Shown piece by piece: positions 7,801 to 13,206 of a stretch of 13,206 nt of DNA. Numbering within the stretch: the first letter of the stretch is position 1; every line of letters starts with the position of its first letter. Source of the stretch: Ignavibacteria bacterium (GTDB lineage: Bacteria; Bacteroidota; Ignavibacteria; Kapaibacteriales; UBA4661); NCBI GenBank assembly GCA_013298375.1, contig JAAFHM010000043.1, positions 3,199-16,404 of the forward strand, read 5' to 3'. The notes under the pieces were generated by a model. It was not told where the DNA came from, did not search any database, and was given only the letters and a program-made list of their open reading frames with translations. The translations under genes and the position numbers were made by a program.

Positions 7801-8841
7801 GGTCGATATCGTAACATTTTGTCCTAAACAGAAGGAGGTAGCATTATTCGTTAATGGGCGCGAAGACGTAATCCCGGGAAGATTCGTACCAACATTGATG
7901 ATAAGCGGCGTAGCAGGCATAGAAATTGGCGAGTTGTCAACATTTCTGAGCGTGACAGCGCCTGCCGTGCTGGAAAGTGCAATGGTGTACGTACCGGACT
8001 GGCTAATTGTCGGTGAAAACGTTAGCGTGTAACTCACGCCCTGGCGGGTATTATCGTCCGAACCCGGAGTGCTTGGGCAATTCGCACACGCAACACTGAC
8101 AACGGAAAACACTTGATTATTGGGTCCCGTAATTTGGAACGTGCCGGGCTGCACCGAGCCGCGCAAAATGGGTTCGGAAAAGGTCGCCACAATTGAACTC
8201 GAAGCACCGCAACTCGCAAGCTGGTTTGCCCTGAACGAAACATTTGCAACAGGAAAAGTAGGTGTTGTCGGAATAACACCCGGTGAACTATTACCAAAGT
8301 CCAGCGTAAAGCCGCCGTTCCCTGTCGAATTGGAGACGTAAATCATATACACCTCGCCCCGCTTCACCGCAAGTGATTGGGAGAACGAATTAAACTGTGC
8401 CGCCAGCGCGTTATCCAAACCCGTAATGCCATTGCCGGGAGCGAAATTACACGCCGCCAAGTTCGATGGGCTTGATGTCGCCGAAATACAGCCCGCAATC
8501 TGCGAAGTGGCACTCGCGGAAAAGCGCAGCACAGCGAAATTATAGTCATCGGTGGCTGTCGGTGTCAAGCGGAACGACAAAAAGCCGTCCGAGGCAACAT
8601 TCAACCGATACCAAGAACTATTGGTTTTGGCGGTCGTGGCACAACCAAAGCCAGTACTTATCTCGCCCGTATTCGACCCTGCGCCTCTATAGGAGAATTG
8701 CTGAGTGATAAGCGTGCGATTAATCGGCAAAGCACCAAAGCAATCCTGCTCCGGTCCCGACGATGTCTGGCTTATTGCGCCCTGTGGGGCAAATGTCCAT
8801 GCAAAAAGCATGACAAAACAGGTAATAACGTAACGTTTCAT
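4822..8841 (-). CDS. Large secreted Ig-like repeat protein with a T9SS C-terminal sorting domain
   Basis: A predicted 1339-residue cell-surface or secreted protein. Residues 1-24 are a signal peptide. Residues about 33-195 match the N-terminal domain style of Bacteroidota adhesins (DCFGALPI, SSWYRLNV, DDYNFAVLRF, GFTLDF). Residues about 205-325 resemble a bacterial Ig-like domain (ATFSEPI, GTYTIAL). Nine Ig-like modules follow, with their core Trp near residues 358, 463, 548, 638, 724, 804, 892, 970 and 1047, usually as YQW, with downstream G-S/T-Y-x-V and GC motifs. About 1090-1235 looks cohesin-like (SVFAAPGDTVIFSIRL). The last 90 residues are a type A T9SS sorting domain (PNP, DVFGR, LSPGVYFVTV, ending KIHVVR). 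The likely route is Sec export, outer-membrane passage by T9SS and cleavage of the tail; adhesion is an inference. The start at 8841 was chosen because it exposes the signal peptide; a TTG at 8877 adds 12 unlikely residues. Confidence 0.88.
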   Translation of the reverse strand: MKRYVITCFVMLFAWTFAPQGAISQTSSGPEQDCFGALPINRTLITQQFSYRGAGSNTGEISTGFGCATTAKTNSSWYRLNVASDGFLSFRLTPTATDDYNFAVLRFSASATSQIAGCISATSSPSNLAACNFAPGNGITGLDNALAAQFNSFSQSLAVKRGEVYMIYVSNSTGNGGFTLDFGNSSPGVIPTTPTFPVANVSFRANQLASCGASSSIVATFSEPILRGSVQPGTFQITGPNNQVFSVVSVACANCPSTPGSDDNTRQGVSYTLTFSPTISQSGTYTIALSSTAGAVTLRNVDNSPISMPATPLIINVGTNLPGITSSRPLTNNATSFCLGQNVTISTEDAGTGTQYQWLREGNNGTLLPVTNGTGRSLTITGGYAQRVSSTDSSSVIIVTQTGVFRIRVTDGNGCVRTSNPINVTVSPGLQATILNAPGAGIDLTPCRNEGVYLVAQEGFRSYLWHKNFQPIDTAKSRIFFALEDAIYSVETVDNNGCANMSRDLTLSSRDVSPVIVRGDTVNCADETGKVTNPITLSVIPSMDFQTYQWYTGSSARNGTRSLIVGATQATLSVTAGTFHLVVKMANGCTSTSANFTVKVGIAPRRPIVSEVALGIMQAICPGGTFPLFGPAGFPRYQWYFKNAPIMGAVSRRYDATEPGEYAVQVFSEDGCPSPISMPPVVISQGVVLPGIITSSSGSLTTCRGTPLDISVSIPDTLISKATIEWTRVGATAIIGTARTLRVTDAGQYRVAVQFVNGNPCPVSAIVTVGVVDNPDPKPTTPTGGNTFCQGGSLTLDAGAFASYQWFTVAGGVSTAIPGATMRTLVVRAAGSYSVRVTADGGCVGTSAPFAVTELPAPTTPVIRSRNGSLELCPNGSLELFVENADPALTYQWFLNNTAIAGATRTALTVLVIGSYTVEARSSNGCTSRPNSPSEVTLATLPTAPVLPSAITICPNADTTVTAPAGFMAYQWLSGIGGAAQPIVGETNRQFRINRAGSFSVRVTNMIGCINTSSTITVSQTQVVVRIDTIDAGVRFRGSSTPRARLYQWLLNGMNIPGANDSLFAPQVNGSYSVRVTDINGCVQTSSAQRFEIIPPIVRGCTTNCGPSTPTGAPPTIRGDSVFAAPGDTVIFSIRLPALGTLRPGARIDATICFNATLLEPLAPLPAGTITGGVRCITLPLTIPTDTTQPLFNLPFRAALGNDSVTALVINSRLSPGGAPLPATASYFRLTTISYAGGARLIGPPPRMRLTPSRPNPVSDDATISYVIENASSDRAAENVNVSVSDVFGRVIKTLPITQLIGKTGDIPLNTADLSPGVYFVTVRSERGAVQVQKIHVVR

Positions 8842-8963
8842 AATGCAAACCCGGAATCCCGGTGATTGATAGAACAAAGTTTTTTCAGTTCATTAGAATT
8901 ACACAAGCAAAAACCGTGCTAGATTTTTTCTGCTGGCATATTTGAAGAAAATACGGCAATTGT

Positions 8964-9755
8964 TTAGACCTTTTCGACCATATCACGCATCCAAATCTTG
9001 ATGGCTGCCACCGATGGTGTGTATTGCCAATAATACAGCAGTTCCATCAGATGTGCCAATGCCTCTTCCGTTTCTTCGTTCCAGTCAGTCGAAATCACAC
9101 CAATACGGTGCGCATTTGTGCCAAGATGCTCCTGCTCGGCAATATCAATGGTCGGCGGCACTTCTGTATTGCGGAAGGCAGCAAGACTCTCGGCAAGCGT
9201 TTCGGGAACTTCCTCCGGGCGGCAAGCCCAAACCGCTACGGGCAAAATTTCACCGAAATAATCGCTCCATTCATCACTAATGTCCAGAACAACGCTTTGT
9301 GTCTGGTCAAAACCATAGTCCAAGACAACATCATAGCGCGTGAGCAGATCCGCAGCGCTACCCTGCTCTTGCGTGAACGTTAATTCTACATCAAATTTTT
9401 CAGCAAAAACGGCTCTGCCCATCATCATCAAAAAATCTTCCGCCACAGGCGAAACGCATCGGGAAAGCTGCATATCGGCTTGATGCTGATGCAAATATAT
9501 TGAGCCGGTGTACGTGAGAGCATCCAACGTGAGCGTGCTGACAGGCACAATGCGCAAATCCGCTTTCAATGCAACTTGAGCATAACCAAGTGGCGAGACC
9601 AATGCAACATCGGCAATATGCCGCCCAAGCCAATCGCGACATTCCTGCTCGGTACCACGCAGAAGCCTTGCACCAATGCTGTGGCAAACACTCTCGGCAT
9701 GAGTAATGAGCGGTTCAAATAGTGGATGAGTGGGAACGGCGATAACGATACTCAT
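8964..9755 (-). CDS. MqnA/MqnD-like (DUF178) family protein, possible chorismate dehydratase
   Basis: A 263-residue soluble protein without a signal peptide. MqnA removes water from chorismate as the first step of the futalosine pathway to menaquinone; MqnD acts later in the same pathway. The family has a two-lobed periplasmic-binding-protein-like fold. Matching features are DVALVSPLGYA (residues 49-59), YDVVLDYGFD (141-150) and the DEWSDYFGEILPVAVWACR stretch (161-179), which resembles the D-x-x-x-E-W...PFVxAVWA signature of MqnA. Other parts are divergent and the C-terminus ends in an aromatic-rich helix (YYWQY), so it could be a family member with a different ligand. No other menaquinone gene is in the window. 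The ATG is preceded by AT-rich sequence without a clear ribosome-binding site. Confidence 0.6.
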   Translation of the reverse strand: MSIVIAVPTHPLFEPLITHAESVCHSIGARLLRGTEQECRDWLGRHIADVALVSPLGYAQVALKADLRIVPVSTLTLDALTYTGSIYLHQHQADMQLSRCVSPVAEDFLMMMGRAVFAEKFDVELTFTQEQGSAADLLTRYDVVLDYGFDQTQSVVLDISDEWSDYFGEILPVAVWACRPEEVPETLAESLAAFRNTEVPPTIDIAEQEHLGTNAHRIGVISTDWNEETEEALAHLMELLYYWQYTPSVAAIKIWMRDMVEKV

Positions 9756-9886
9756 GAAAACAAGAACAGATAAATTGGTACAGCCTATTGGCAGAAACGA
9801 TTACACAAATGCAACTTGCAAGATACACAAGTTTTGAGGTTATTTCCAATGCCAAATGTTGTTTCTTGTTAATACAACACTTACTT

Positions 9887-10432
9887 TCAGTGCCGCCATG
9901 CCGCAACCGCCTGAAAAAGCGCTATTCCTGCTGCCACACTCACATTCAACGAATGTTTTACACCATACATCGGAATATCCAATGCTCCATCACACATTGC
10001 TAAAACGTCATCATCAACACCCGTAATTTCATTGCCCAAAACGAGACAAAGCGGAAAATCCGATTTCTCAAGTTCATACACAGAACGACTATTATTTGTC
10101 AATTCTAGTGCAAAAATCTTCACATTTTGTTGTCGTAATTTCACAATCGCATCGATGCTACTCGCGTGATATTCCCACGGGACAGAATCCACCGCTCCAA
10201 GCGCTGTTTTTTCAATTTCTTTACGCGGTGGTGTTGGTGTGTAGCCGCAAATGTGCAATTTCTGTGCCAAAGCCGCGTCCGCCGTGCGAAAAAGCGACCC
10301 GACATTGTACAAACTGCGAATATTATGCAATAACAACGAAACCGGGTGACGCTCCGCACCAAGCGCAATCTCATTGGTCAGGCGTTGTTGCAAAATTTCA
10401 TCGTGGAGAAGTTTTTGAAGCGGCATAGTCAT
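9887..10432 (-). CDS. SPOUT-class RNA methyltransferase, TrmH/SpoU family
   Basis: A 181-residue protein with the three SpoU motifs. Motif 1 is NIRSLYNVGSLFRTAD (residues 37-52, with the conserved Asn and Arg). Motif 2 is LVLGNEITGV (130-139). Motif 3 is IPMYGVKHSLNVSVAAGI (153-170). These build the trefoil-knot SAM site and dimer interface, and members 2'-O-methylate ribose in tRNA or rRNA. The protein is essentially the bare catalytic domain, without the extra N-terminal RNA-binding domain of RlmB, so the target nucleotide cannot be told. The frame is open to 10558, but that would overlap the VOC gene by 80 bp. I favour ATG 10432 (or 10426), just after the VOC stop. It is probably co-transcribed with tmk. 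Confidence 0.85.
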   Translation of the reverse strand: MTMPLQKLLHDEILQQRLTNEIALGAERHPVSLLLHNIRSLYNVGSLFRTADAALAQKLHICGYTPTPPRKEIEKTALGAVDSVPWEYHASSIDAIVKLRQQNVKIFALELTNNSRSVYELEKSDFPLCLVLGNEITGVDDDVLAMCDGALDIPMYGVKHSLNVSVAAGIALFQAVAAWRH

Positions 10433-10478
10433 TGAGTAAAGGGAAAGTGTGTGGGCAACGTTCGGAAACAACGTGATT

Positions 10479-10946
10479 TCAAGCAAAAATACGCCGCCCG
10501 CCCAGGACTTGAATAAAGCGCAATAAATATCCATCAGGATCACGCACCAACAATTCAATCTGCCCTTCTTCTATCGTCTCACTAACCGCATACCACGATT
10601 CTGTTATCGGTCGGAACAATGGTATTGCAGCGCTATCAAGGCGGGAAGCAAGTGCTTGTAGGCTGTCAATCTCAATTTGTATATTGACACCACGCCCGAA
10701 AGGATGCTCAAGCTCTGCCGTCAGCCACGACGTTTCATGGTACTGTTCGAGCATAAGTTGTGCAGCACCACATTCCACGTATGCAAAGTCAGGATTAGTG
10801 CGACGAAAGCGTGGTTTGAAGCCAAGGAGAGCATAAAATTGTAGAGATGCTTCTATATCAGTAACGATAAACTCAGGCACAAGCACATTCCAGTACGGAA
10901 CAGAGGGCGAGGGCTTCATTTCAAGGACATTCTCGGCAAGACTCAT
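10479..10946 (-). CDS. VOC-family (glyoxalase/bleomycin-resistance fold) protein
   Basis: About 155 residues with the paired beta-alpha-beta-beta-beta fold of the vicinal oxygen chelate superfamily. The first half holds VPEFIVTDIEASLQFYALLG and a YVECGAAQLMLEQ strand. The second half holds GVNIQIEIDSLQALASRL and ends IELLVRDPDGYLLRF, the usual C-terminal signature. It is closest in pattern to bleomycin-resistance-like and uncharacterised glyoxalase-like proteins. The substrate is unknown, and a resistance role should not be assumed. A GTG at 10958 would overlap the tmk stop by 8 bp and add four residues; the ATG at 10946 starts 4 bp after that stop. Either way translation is probably coupled to tmk. 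ATG 10919 is a third option. Confidence 0.75.
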   Translation of the reverse strand: MSLAENVLEMKPSPSVPYWNVLVPEFIVTDIEASLQFYALLGFKPRFRRTNPDFAYVECGAAQLMLEQYHETSWLTAELEHPFGRGVNIQIEIDSLQALASRLDSAAIPLFRPITESWYAVSETIEEGQIELLVRDPDGYLLRFIQVLGGRRIFA

Positions 10947-10950
10947 AGCA

Positions 10951-11583
10951 TTATGCACCGGGTAATTTTTTTGTTATCATCGTTTCTACCACAGTCCAAA
11001 TTCTATAATGCAAAACCTGAACCTCAAGCGTAGCATCCAAGCACACAACGCGCTCCGGCTCTGCTTCGCTCAACACACGGTAGCCGTGTATCACGCGCTC
11101 AAAAAATTCATCGCCGGCGTTTTCCAGTCTATCGGCATTCTTACTGGCACAGCGCTCTTTGGCATGAGCAAGCGGGACATCAAGGAAAAATGTGAGATGA
11201 GGTATTAGACCGCCCGTTGCAACGACATTGGCACGGCGAATATCTTCCAAGGGCAGACCACGCCCGAAGGATTGGTAGGCAATCGTGGAATCCGTAAAAC
11301 GGTCGGAAACGACAATCGCGCCACTTTGCAGTGCCGGCGCAATAATGGTGTCCACTAATTGCGCACGTGCAGCCGAATACAGTAGCAACTCGGTTCGTGC
11401 TGTCATGGCGGTATGCTTGTTATCCAGAATAAGGGCGCGGATGGATTCGGAAATACCTGTATTGCCCGGGTCGCGGACAAACACGATATTGGTGGGAAAG
11501 GCAGCACGGAGGCGCTCTTCAAGAAGTTTTGCTTGCGTGGACTTGCCACAGCCGTCGATACCTTCAAACGTAATGAACATCAT
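10951..11583 (-). CDS. tmk: Thymidylate kinase (dTMP kinase)
   Basis: A 210-residue cytoplasmic enzyme that phosphorylates dTMP to dTDP with ATP, the essential step toward dTTP. The P-loop is EGIDGCGKST at residues 7-16. A VRDPGNTG stretch (36-43) corresponds to the usual REPGGT, with conservative changes. The family motif SDRFTDSTIAYQ is at 93-104, and ELLLYSAARAQ at 65-75 is typical. The LID region around RCASKNADRLEN carries the basic residues while the P-loop has none beyond Lys, as in the E. coli type of the enzyme. Length is normal. The ATG at 11583 is followed directly by a second ATG that could also be used. Downstream genes start at or next to its stop codon. Confidence 0.95.
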   Translation of the reverse strand: MMFITFEGIDGCGKSTQAKLLEERLRAAFPTNIVFVRDPGNTGISESIRALILDNKHTAMTARTELLLYSAARAQLVDTIIAPALQSGAIVVSDRFTDSTIAYQSFGRGLPLEDIRRANVVATGGLIPHLTFFLDVPLAHAKERCASKNADRLENAGDEFFERVIHGYRVLSEAEPERVVCLDATLEVQVLHYRIWTVVETMITKKLPGA

Positions 11584-11781
11584 GCTTTGGTGTTAGCAGA
11601 CAAAACCCACGGTGGTATTTGGGCGGTTTTGTCAAAAAATTTTACCAAAATAACGAGAAAAATTGCGAATTACCAAGTACGAACTACGCTGTTAATGTTC
11701 GGACGCGCACAGCGACAACGCAAAATCTCACGTCGGCGGCTTATCTACACGCTTTCCAGATACAATCGTAATTCCTAATTC
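11584..11781. other. 198-bp gap between rsmI and tmk, possible tmk promoter region
   Basis: No gene is visible. The sequence is AT-rich near tmk and contains the 35-bp inverted repeat listed separately. A perfect TTGACA on the minus strand (11635-11630) has no matching -10 box at the right distance. Near the rsmI stop there is a short tandem repeat of TAATTCC (11769-11782). The gap suggests that tmk starts a new transcription unit. Confidence 0.5.
11599..11633. promoter_or_regulatory. 9-bp perfect inverted repeat just upstream of tmk
   Basis: GACAAAACC (11599-11607) and GGTTTTGTC (11625-11633) form perfect arms separated by 17 bp, ending 15 bp before the tmk start codon. It could be an operator or a hairpin in the tmk leader that controls translation. 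The distal arm overlaps a TTGACA sequence. No factor is identifiable. Confidence 0.4.
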
Positions 11782-12492
11782 CTAACTCGTTTTTTCCTCT
11801 CCCCTACCTTCCAGAACAACCACAAACTCTCCTTTTTGCGATGGTCGTGTGGCAAGTCGTTGCAAGCAATCGTCGAGATTTTCACGGATAAATTCTTCAT
11901 ACATTTTCGTTAGTTCGCGGGCAATGCACACGCGGCGTTTTTGAGCGCCCAGTGCCGACAATTCCTCCAAAAGCGCAATAATGCGGTGTCCGGACTCATA
12001 TATCACCACCGTTTCGTCCTGTGCAAGCGCTTTTTTGAGAAATGTTTCGCGCCCTTTTTTTTGCGGCGGAAATCCTAAAAACGTAAAATTATGCACCGCC
12101 AAACCACTTGCCGAAAGCGCCGGAATGAGCGCCGTTGCGCCCGGCAATGGTACAATCTTCACGCCCGCCGCGATTGCCGCTCCCACAAGCCGATACCCCG
12201 GGTCGGAAATGCACGGCGAACCAGCCTCGCTCACGAGCGCCACGACGCTACCGCCCTGCACGGCATGGATGAGTTCTTGAGCGCGTTCTGCTTCGTTATA
12301 ATCGTGGTAGCTCTGCAAACGCTGTGCCGTGATGCCGTAAAGAGCGAGTAACTGCCCCGTTGTGCGTGTGTCCTCCGAGGCGATAATGTCGGCACGCTGA
12401 AGTGTTTTGAGCGCTCGCAGGGTAATATCATCTCTATTGCCGATTGGCACAGGAACGAGATATAATGCGGGTTCAAGGCGTTTTTCATCCAT
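11782..12492 (-). CDS. rsmI: 16S rRNA (cytidine-2'-O)-methyltransferase RsmI
   Basis: RsmI uses SAM to 2'-O-methylate C1402 of 16S rRNA in the decoding centre. It belongs to the tetrapyrrole methylase fold. The 236-residue protein shows LYLVPVPIGNRDDITLRA near the N-terminus, ASEDTRTTGQLL (38-49), ALVSEAGSPCISDPG (85-99), VPLPGATALIPALSASGL (114-131), ARELTKMYEE (191-200) and GEFVVVLEG (221-229). It is about 50 residues shorter than the E. coli enzyme because the C-terminal extension is missing. YESGHR (165-170) stands where YESPHR is common. It starts 6 bp after the stop of the coiled-coil gene, so the two are translated from one message. Confidence 0.93.
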   Translation of the reverse strand: MDEKRLEPALYLVPVPIGNRDDITLRALKTLQRADIIASEDTRTTGQLLALYGITAQRLQSYHDYNEAERAQELIHAVQGGSVVALVSEAGSPCISDPGYRLVGAAIAAGVKIVPLPGATALIPALSASGLAVHNFTFLGFPPQKKGRETFLKKALAQDETVVIYESGHRIIALLEELSALGAQKRRVCIARELTKMYEEFIRENLDDCLQRLATRPSQKGEFVVVLEGRGEEKTS

Positions 12493-12498
12493 AGCTTA

Positions 12499-12873
12499 TT
12501 ACTTCACAATTCCAAGAACGCGCAGCAAAAATACAAGAGTTTCTTTATTGACAAAAACTGTCGTAAAAAGCAAGCAAAAAAACATCACGACGAACATTCG
12601 CTGTTGCTTTTCAAAACGAGCGTCTATGCGGGCTTCGAGGGTTTTTATTTCGCCCATAAGCTCTGTTTTTGCTAAAGCCACATCGGTTTTGGAAGCGAGT
12701 TCTTTTGTGAGTTCGTCGCGCACTTCAATCTTTTTCTGCAACGCCAGCGCCTGTGCTTGCTGCTCGAAAGAGACACTTGTTTCTTCCAATACTTTCGCTA
12801 CGTCCAACGCCAATTCCTTACCGAATTTTGCTTCGATACGCTGGTAAAAGTCCATGGTGAGGGATAAAGCCAT
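12499..12873 (-). CDS. Small coiled-coil protein with a C-terminal membrane anchor (DUF1640/CCDC90-like)
   Basis: A 124-residue protein with three parts. Residues 7-30 form an amphipathic segment (MDFYQRIEAKFGKELALDVAKVLE). Residues about 35-92 form a charged coiled coil with the ELASKTDVALAKTELMGEIKTLEARID pattern. Residues about 93-108 are a hydrophobic membrane segment, followed by a second short hydrophobic stretch to the end. The pattern resembles small bacterial proteins annotated as DUF1640 or CCDC90-like coiled coils, whose role is not established. The ATG at 12873 has a GGAG six bases upstream, the best ribosome-binding site in the window. It sits between tadA (25 bp upstream) and rsmI (6 bp downstream), which supports that it is real and co-expressed. 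Confidence 0.75.
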   Translation of the reverse strand: MALSLTMDFYQRIEAKFGKELALDVAKVLEETSVSFEQQAQALALQKKIEVRDELTKELASKTDVALAKTELMGEIKTLEARIDARFEKQQRMFVVMFFCLLFTTVFVNKETLVFLLRVLGIVK

Positions 12874-12898
12874 TGTGCGCTCCAGAGAGACAGGTTAC

Positions 12899-13206
12899 TC
12901 AATTTTTCCGAATTTTCGCAAAAAACGACCGCAAAATCATGGCGCTTTCCTCTTGCTGAATACCGCTTGTTATCTGGCATCGATGGTTCAAGCGCTCGTC
13001 GTGGGCGATGTTGTAGAGCGTTCCGCAAGCCCCCGCTTTGGGGTCGGTGGCGGCATAAACCAAACGCGGAACTCGTGCCAGTACGATTGCCCCGGCACAC
13101 ATTGAGCATGGCTCTAAGGTCACATACATCGTGCAATCTAAAAGCCGCCGACTCCCCAACGAAGAAGCGGCTGCCGTAATAGCAATCATTTCTGCGTGTG
13201 CTGTTG
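12899..13206 (-). CDS. tadA: tRNA-specific adenosine deaminase TadA (3' part; 5' end beyond the window)
   Basis: TadA converts A34 to inosine in the anticodon wobble position, in bacteria mainly of tRNA-Arg(ACG). The visible 102 residues begin in the middle of the catalytic site. TAHAEM supplies the zinc-binding His and the proton-shuttling Glu, and LEPCSMCAGAI supplies the two zinc-binding Cys. Further family features are ARVPRLVYAATDPKAGACGTLYNI and the C-terminal helix ESAMILRSFFAKIRKN. The frame is open through the right edge (codons in phase to 13202), so the start lies outside; roughly 50 residues should be missing. An ATG at 13189 lies inside the active-site motif and is not the start. 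It probably heads the operon with the coiled-coil gene and rsmI. Confidence 0.92.
   Translation of the reverse strand, partial: TAHAEMIAITAAASSLGSRRLLDCTMYVTLEPCSMCAGAIVLARVPRLVYAATDPKAGACGTLYNIAHDERLNHRCQITSGIQQEESAMILRSFFAKIRKN

Noticed and set aside
8842..8877. TTG start for the T9SS cargo gene
   Set aside because: It would add 12 residues before a normal signal peptide that starts at ATG 8841.
10433..10558. N-terminal extension of the SPOUT methyltransferase
   Set aside because: It overlaps the VOC gene by 80 bp and has no family similarity; the family domain starts after ATG 10432.
11607..11635. Sigma-70 promoter at the TTGACA upstream of tmk
   Set aside because: No -10 hexamer is present 16-19 bp downstream, and Bacteroidota promoters usually use a different consensus.

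Overview
The window reads as a piece of chromosome from a Bacteroidota/Chlorobiota-type bacterium (FCB group). The best evidence is the very large secreted protein with an N-terminal signal peptide, serial Ig-like modules and a C-terminal type IX secretion (T9SS) sorting domain. Two OmpA-family proteins with long proline-rich linkers and weak or absent Shine-Dalgarno sequences fit the same group. A Kapabacteria-like lineage is my guess from the style of the OmpA proteins and is not proven. Every gene I can support lies on the minus strand, so transcription runs from the right edge to the left edge.

Right part (about 13206 to 9887), housekeeping: the 3' part of tadA (tRNA adenosine deaminase, cut by the window edge), a small coiled-coil membrane protein, and rsmI (16S rRNA 2'-O-methyltransferase) follow each other with gaps of 25 and 6 bp and look like one operon. 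A 198-bp gap holding a 9-bp inverted repeat comes next. Then come tmk (thymidylate kinase), a VOC/glyoxalase-fold protein whose start touches the tmk stop, and a SPOUT (TrmH/SpoU-like) RNA methyltransferase. The theme is RNA modification plus dTTP supply.

Middle part (9755 to 4822): a MqnA/MqnD-like (DUF178) protein, possibly linked to the futalosine route to menaquinone, then a 1339-residue T9SS cargo protein. The cargo has a secreted-adhesin type N-terminal domain, an Ig-like domain, nine recognisable W-containing Ig-like modules, a cohesin-like domain and the sorting domain.

Left part (4821 to 64): a 430-bp non-coding region contains a compact cluster of related palindromes (4705-4808). 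Two of them are inverted copies with the same outer arms and compensatory changes in the inner stem. Next is a tandem pair of paralogous OmpA-family outer-membrane proteins, each predicted to have a beta-barrel-like N-terminal half, a proline-rich linker and two OmpA-like peptidoglycan-binding domains. The upstream paralog is broken by one apparent single-base deletion near 3615. The downstream one is intact and carries 12 consecutive prolines. Together the left half encodes cell-envelope and surface functions.

I found no defence system, CRISPR array, tRNA, rRNA or transposase. The most unusual signals are the covarying palindrome cluster and the broken OmpA paralog.
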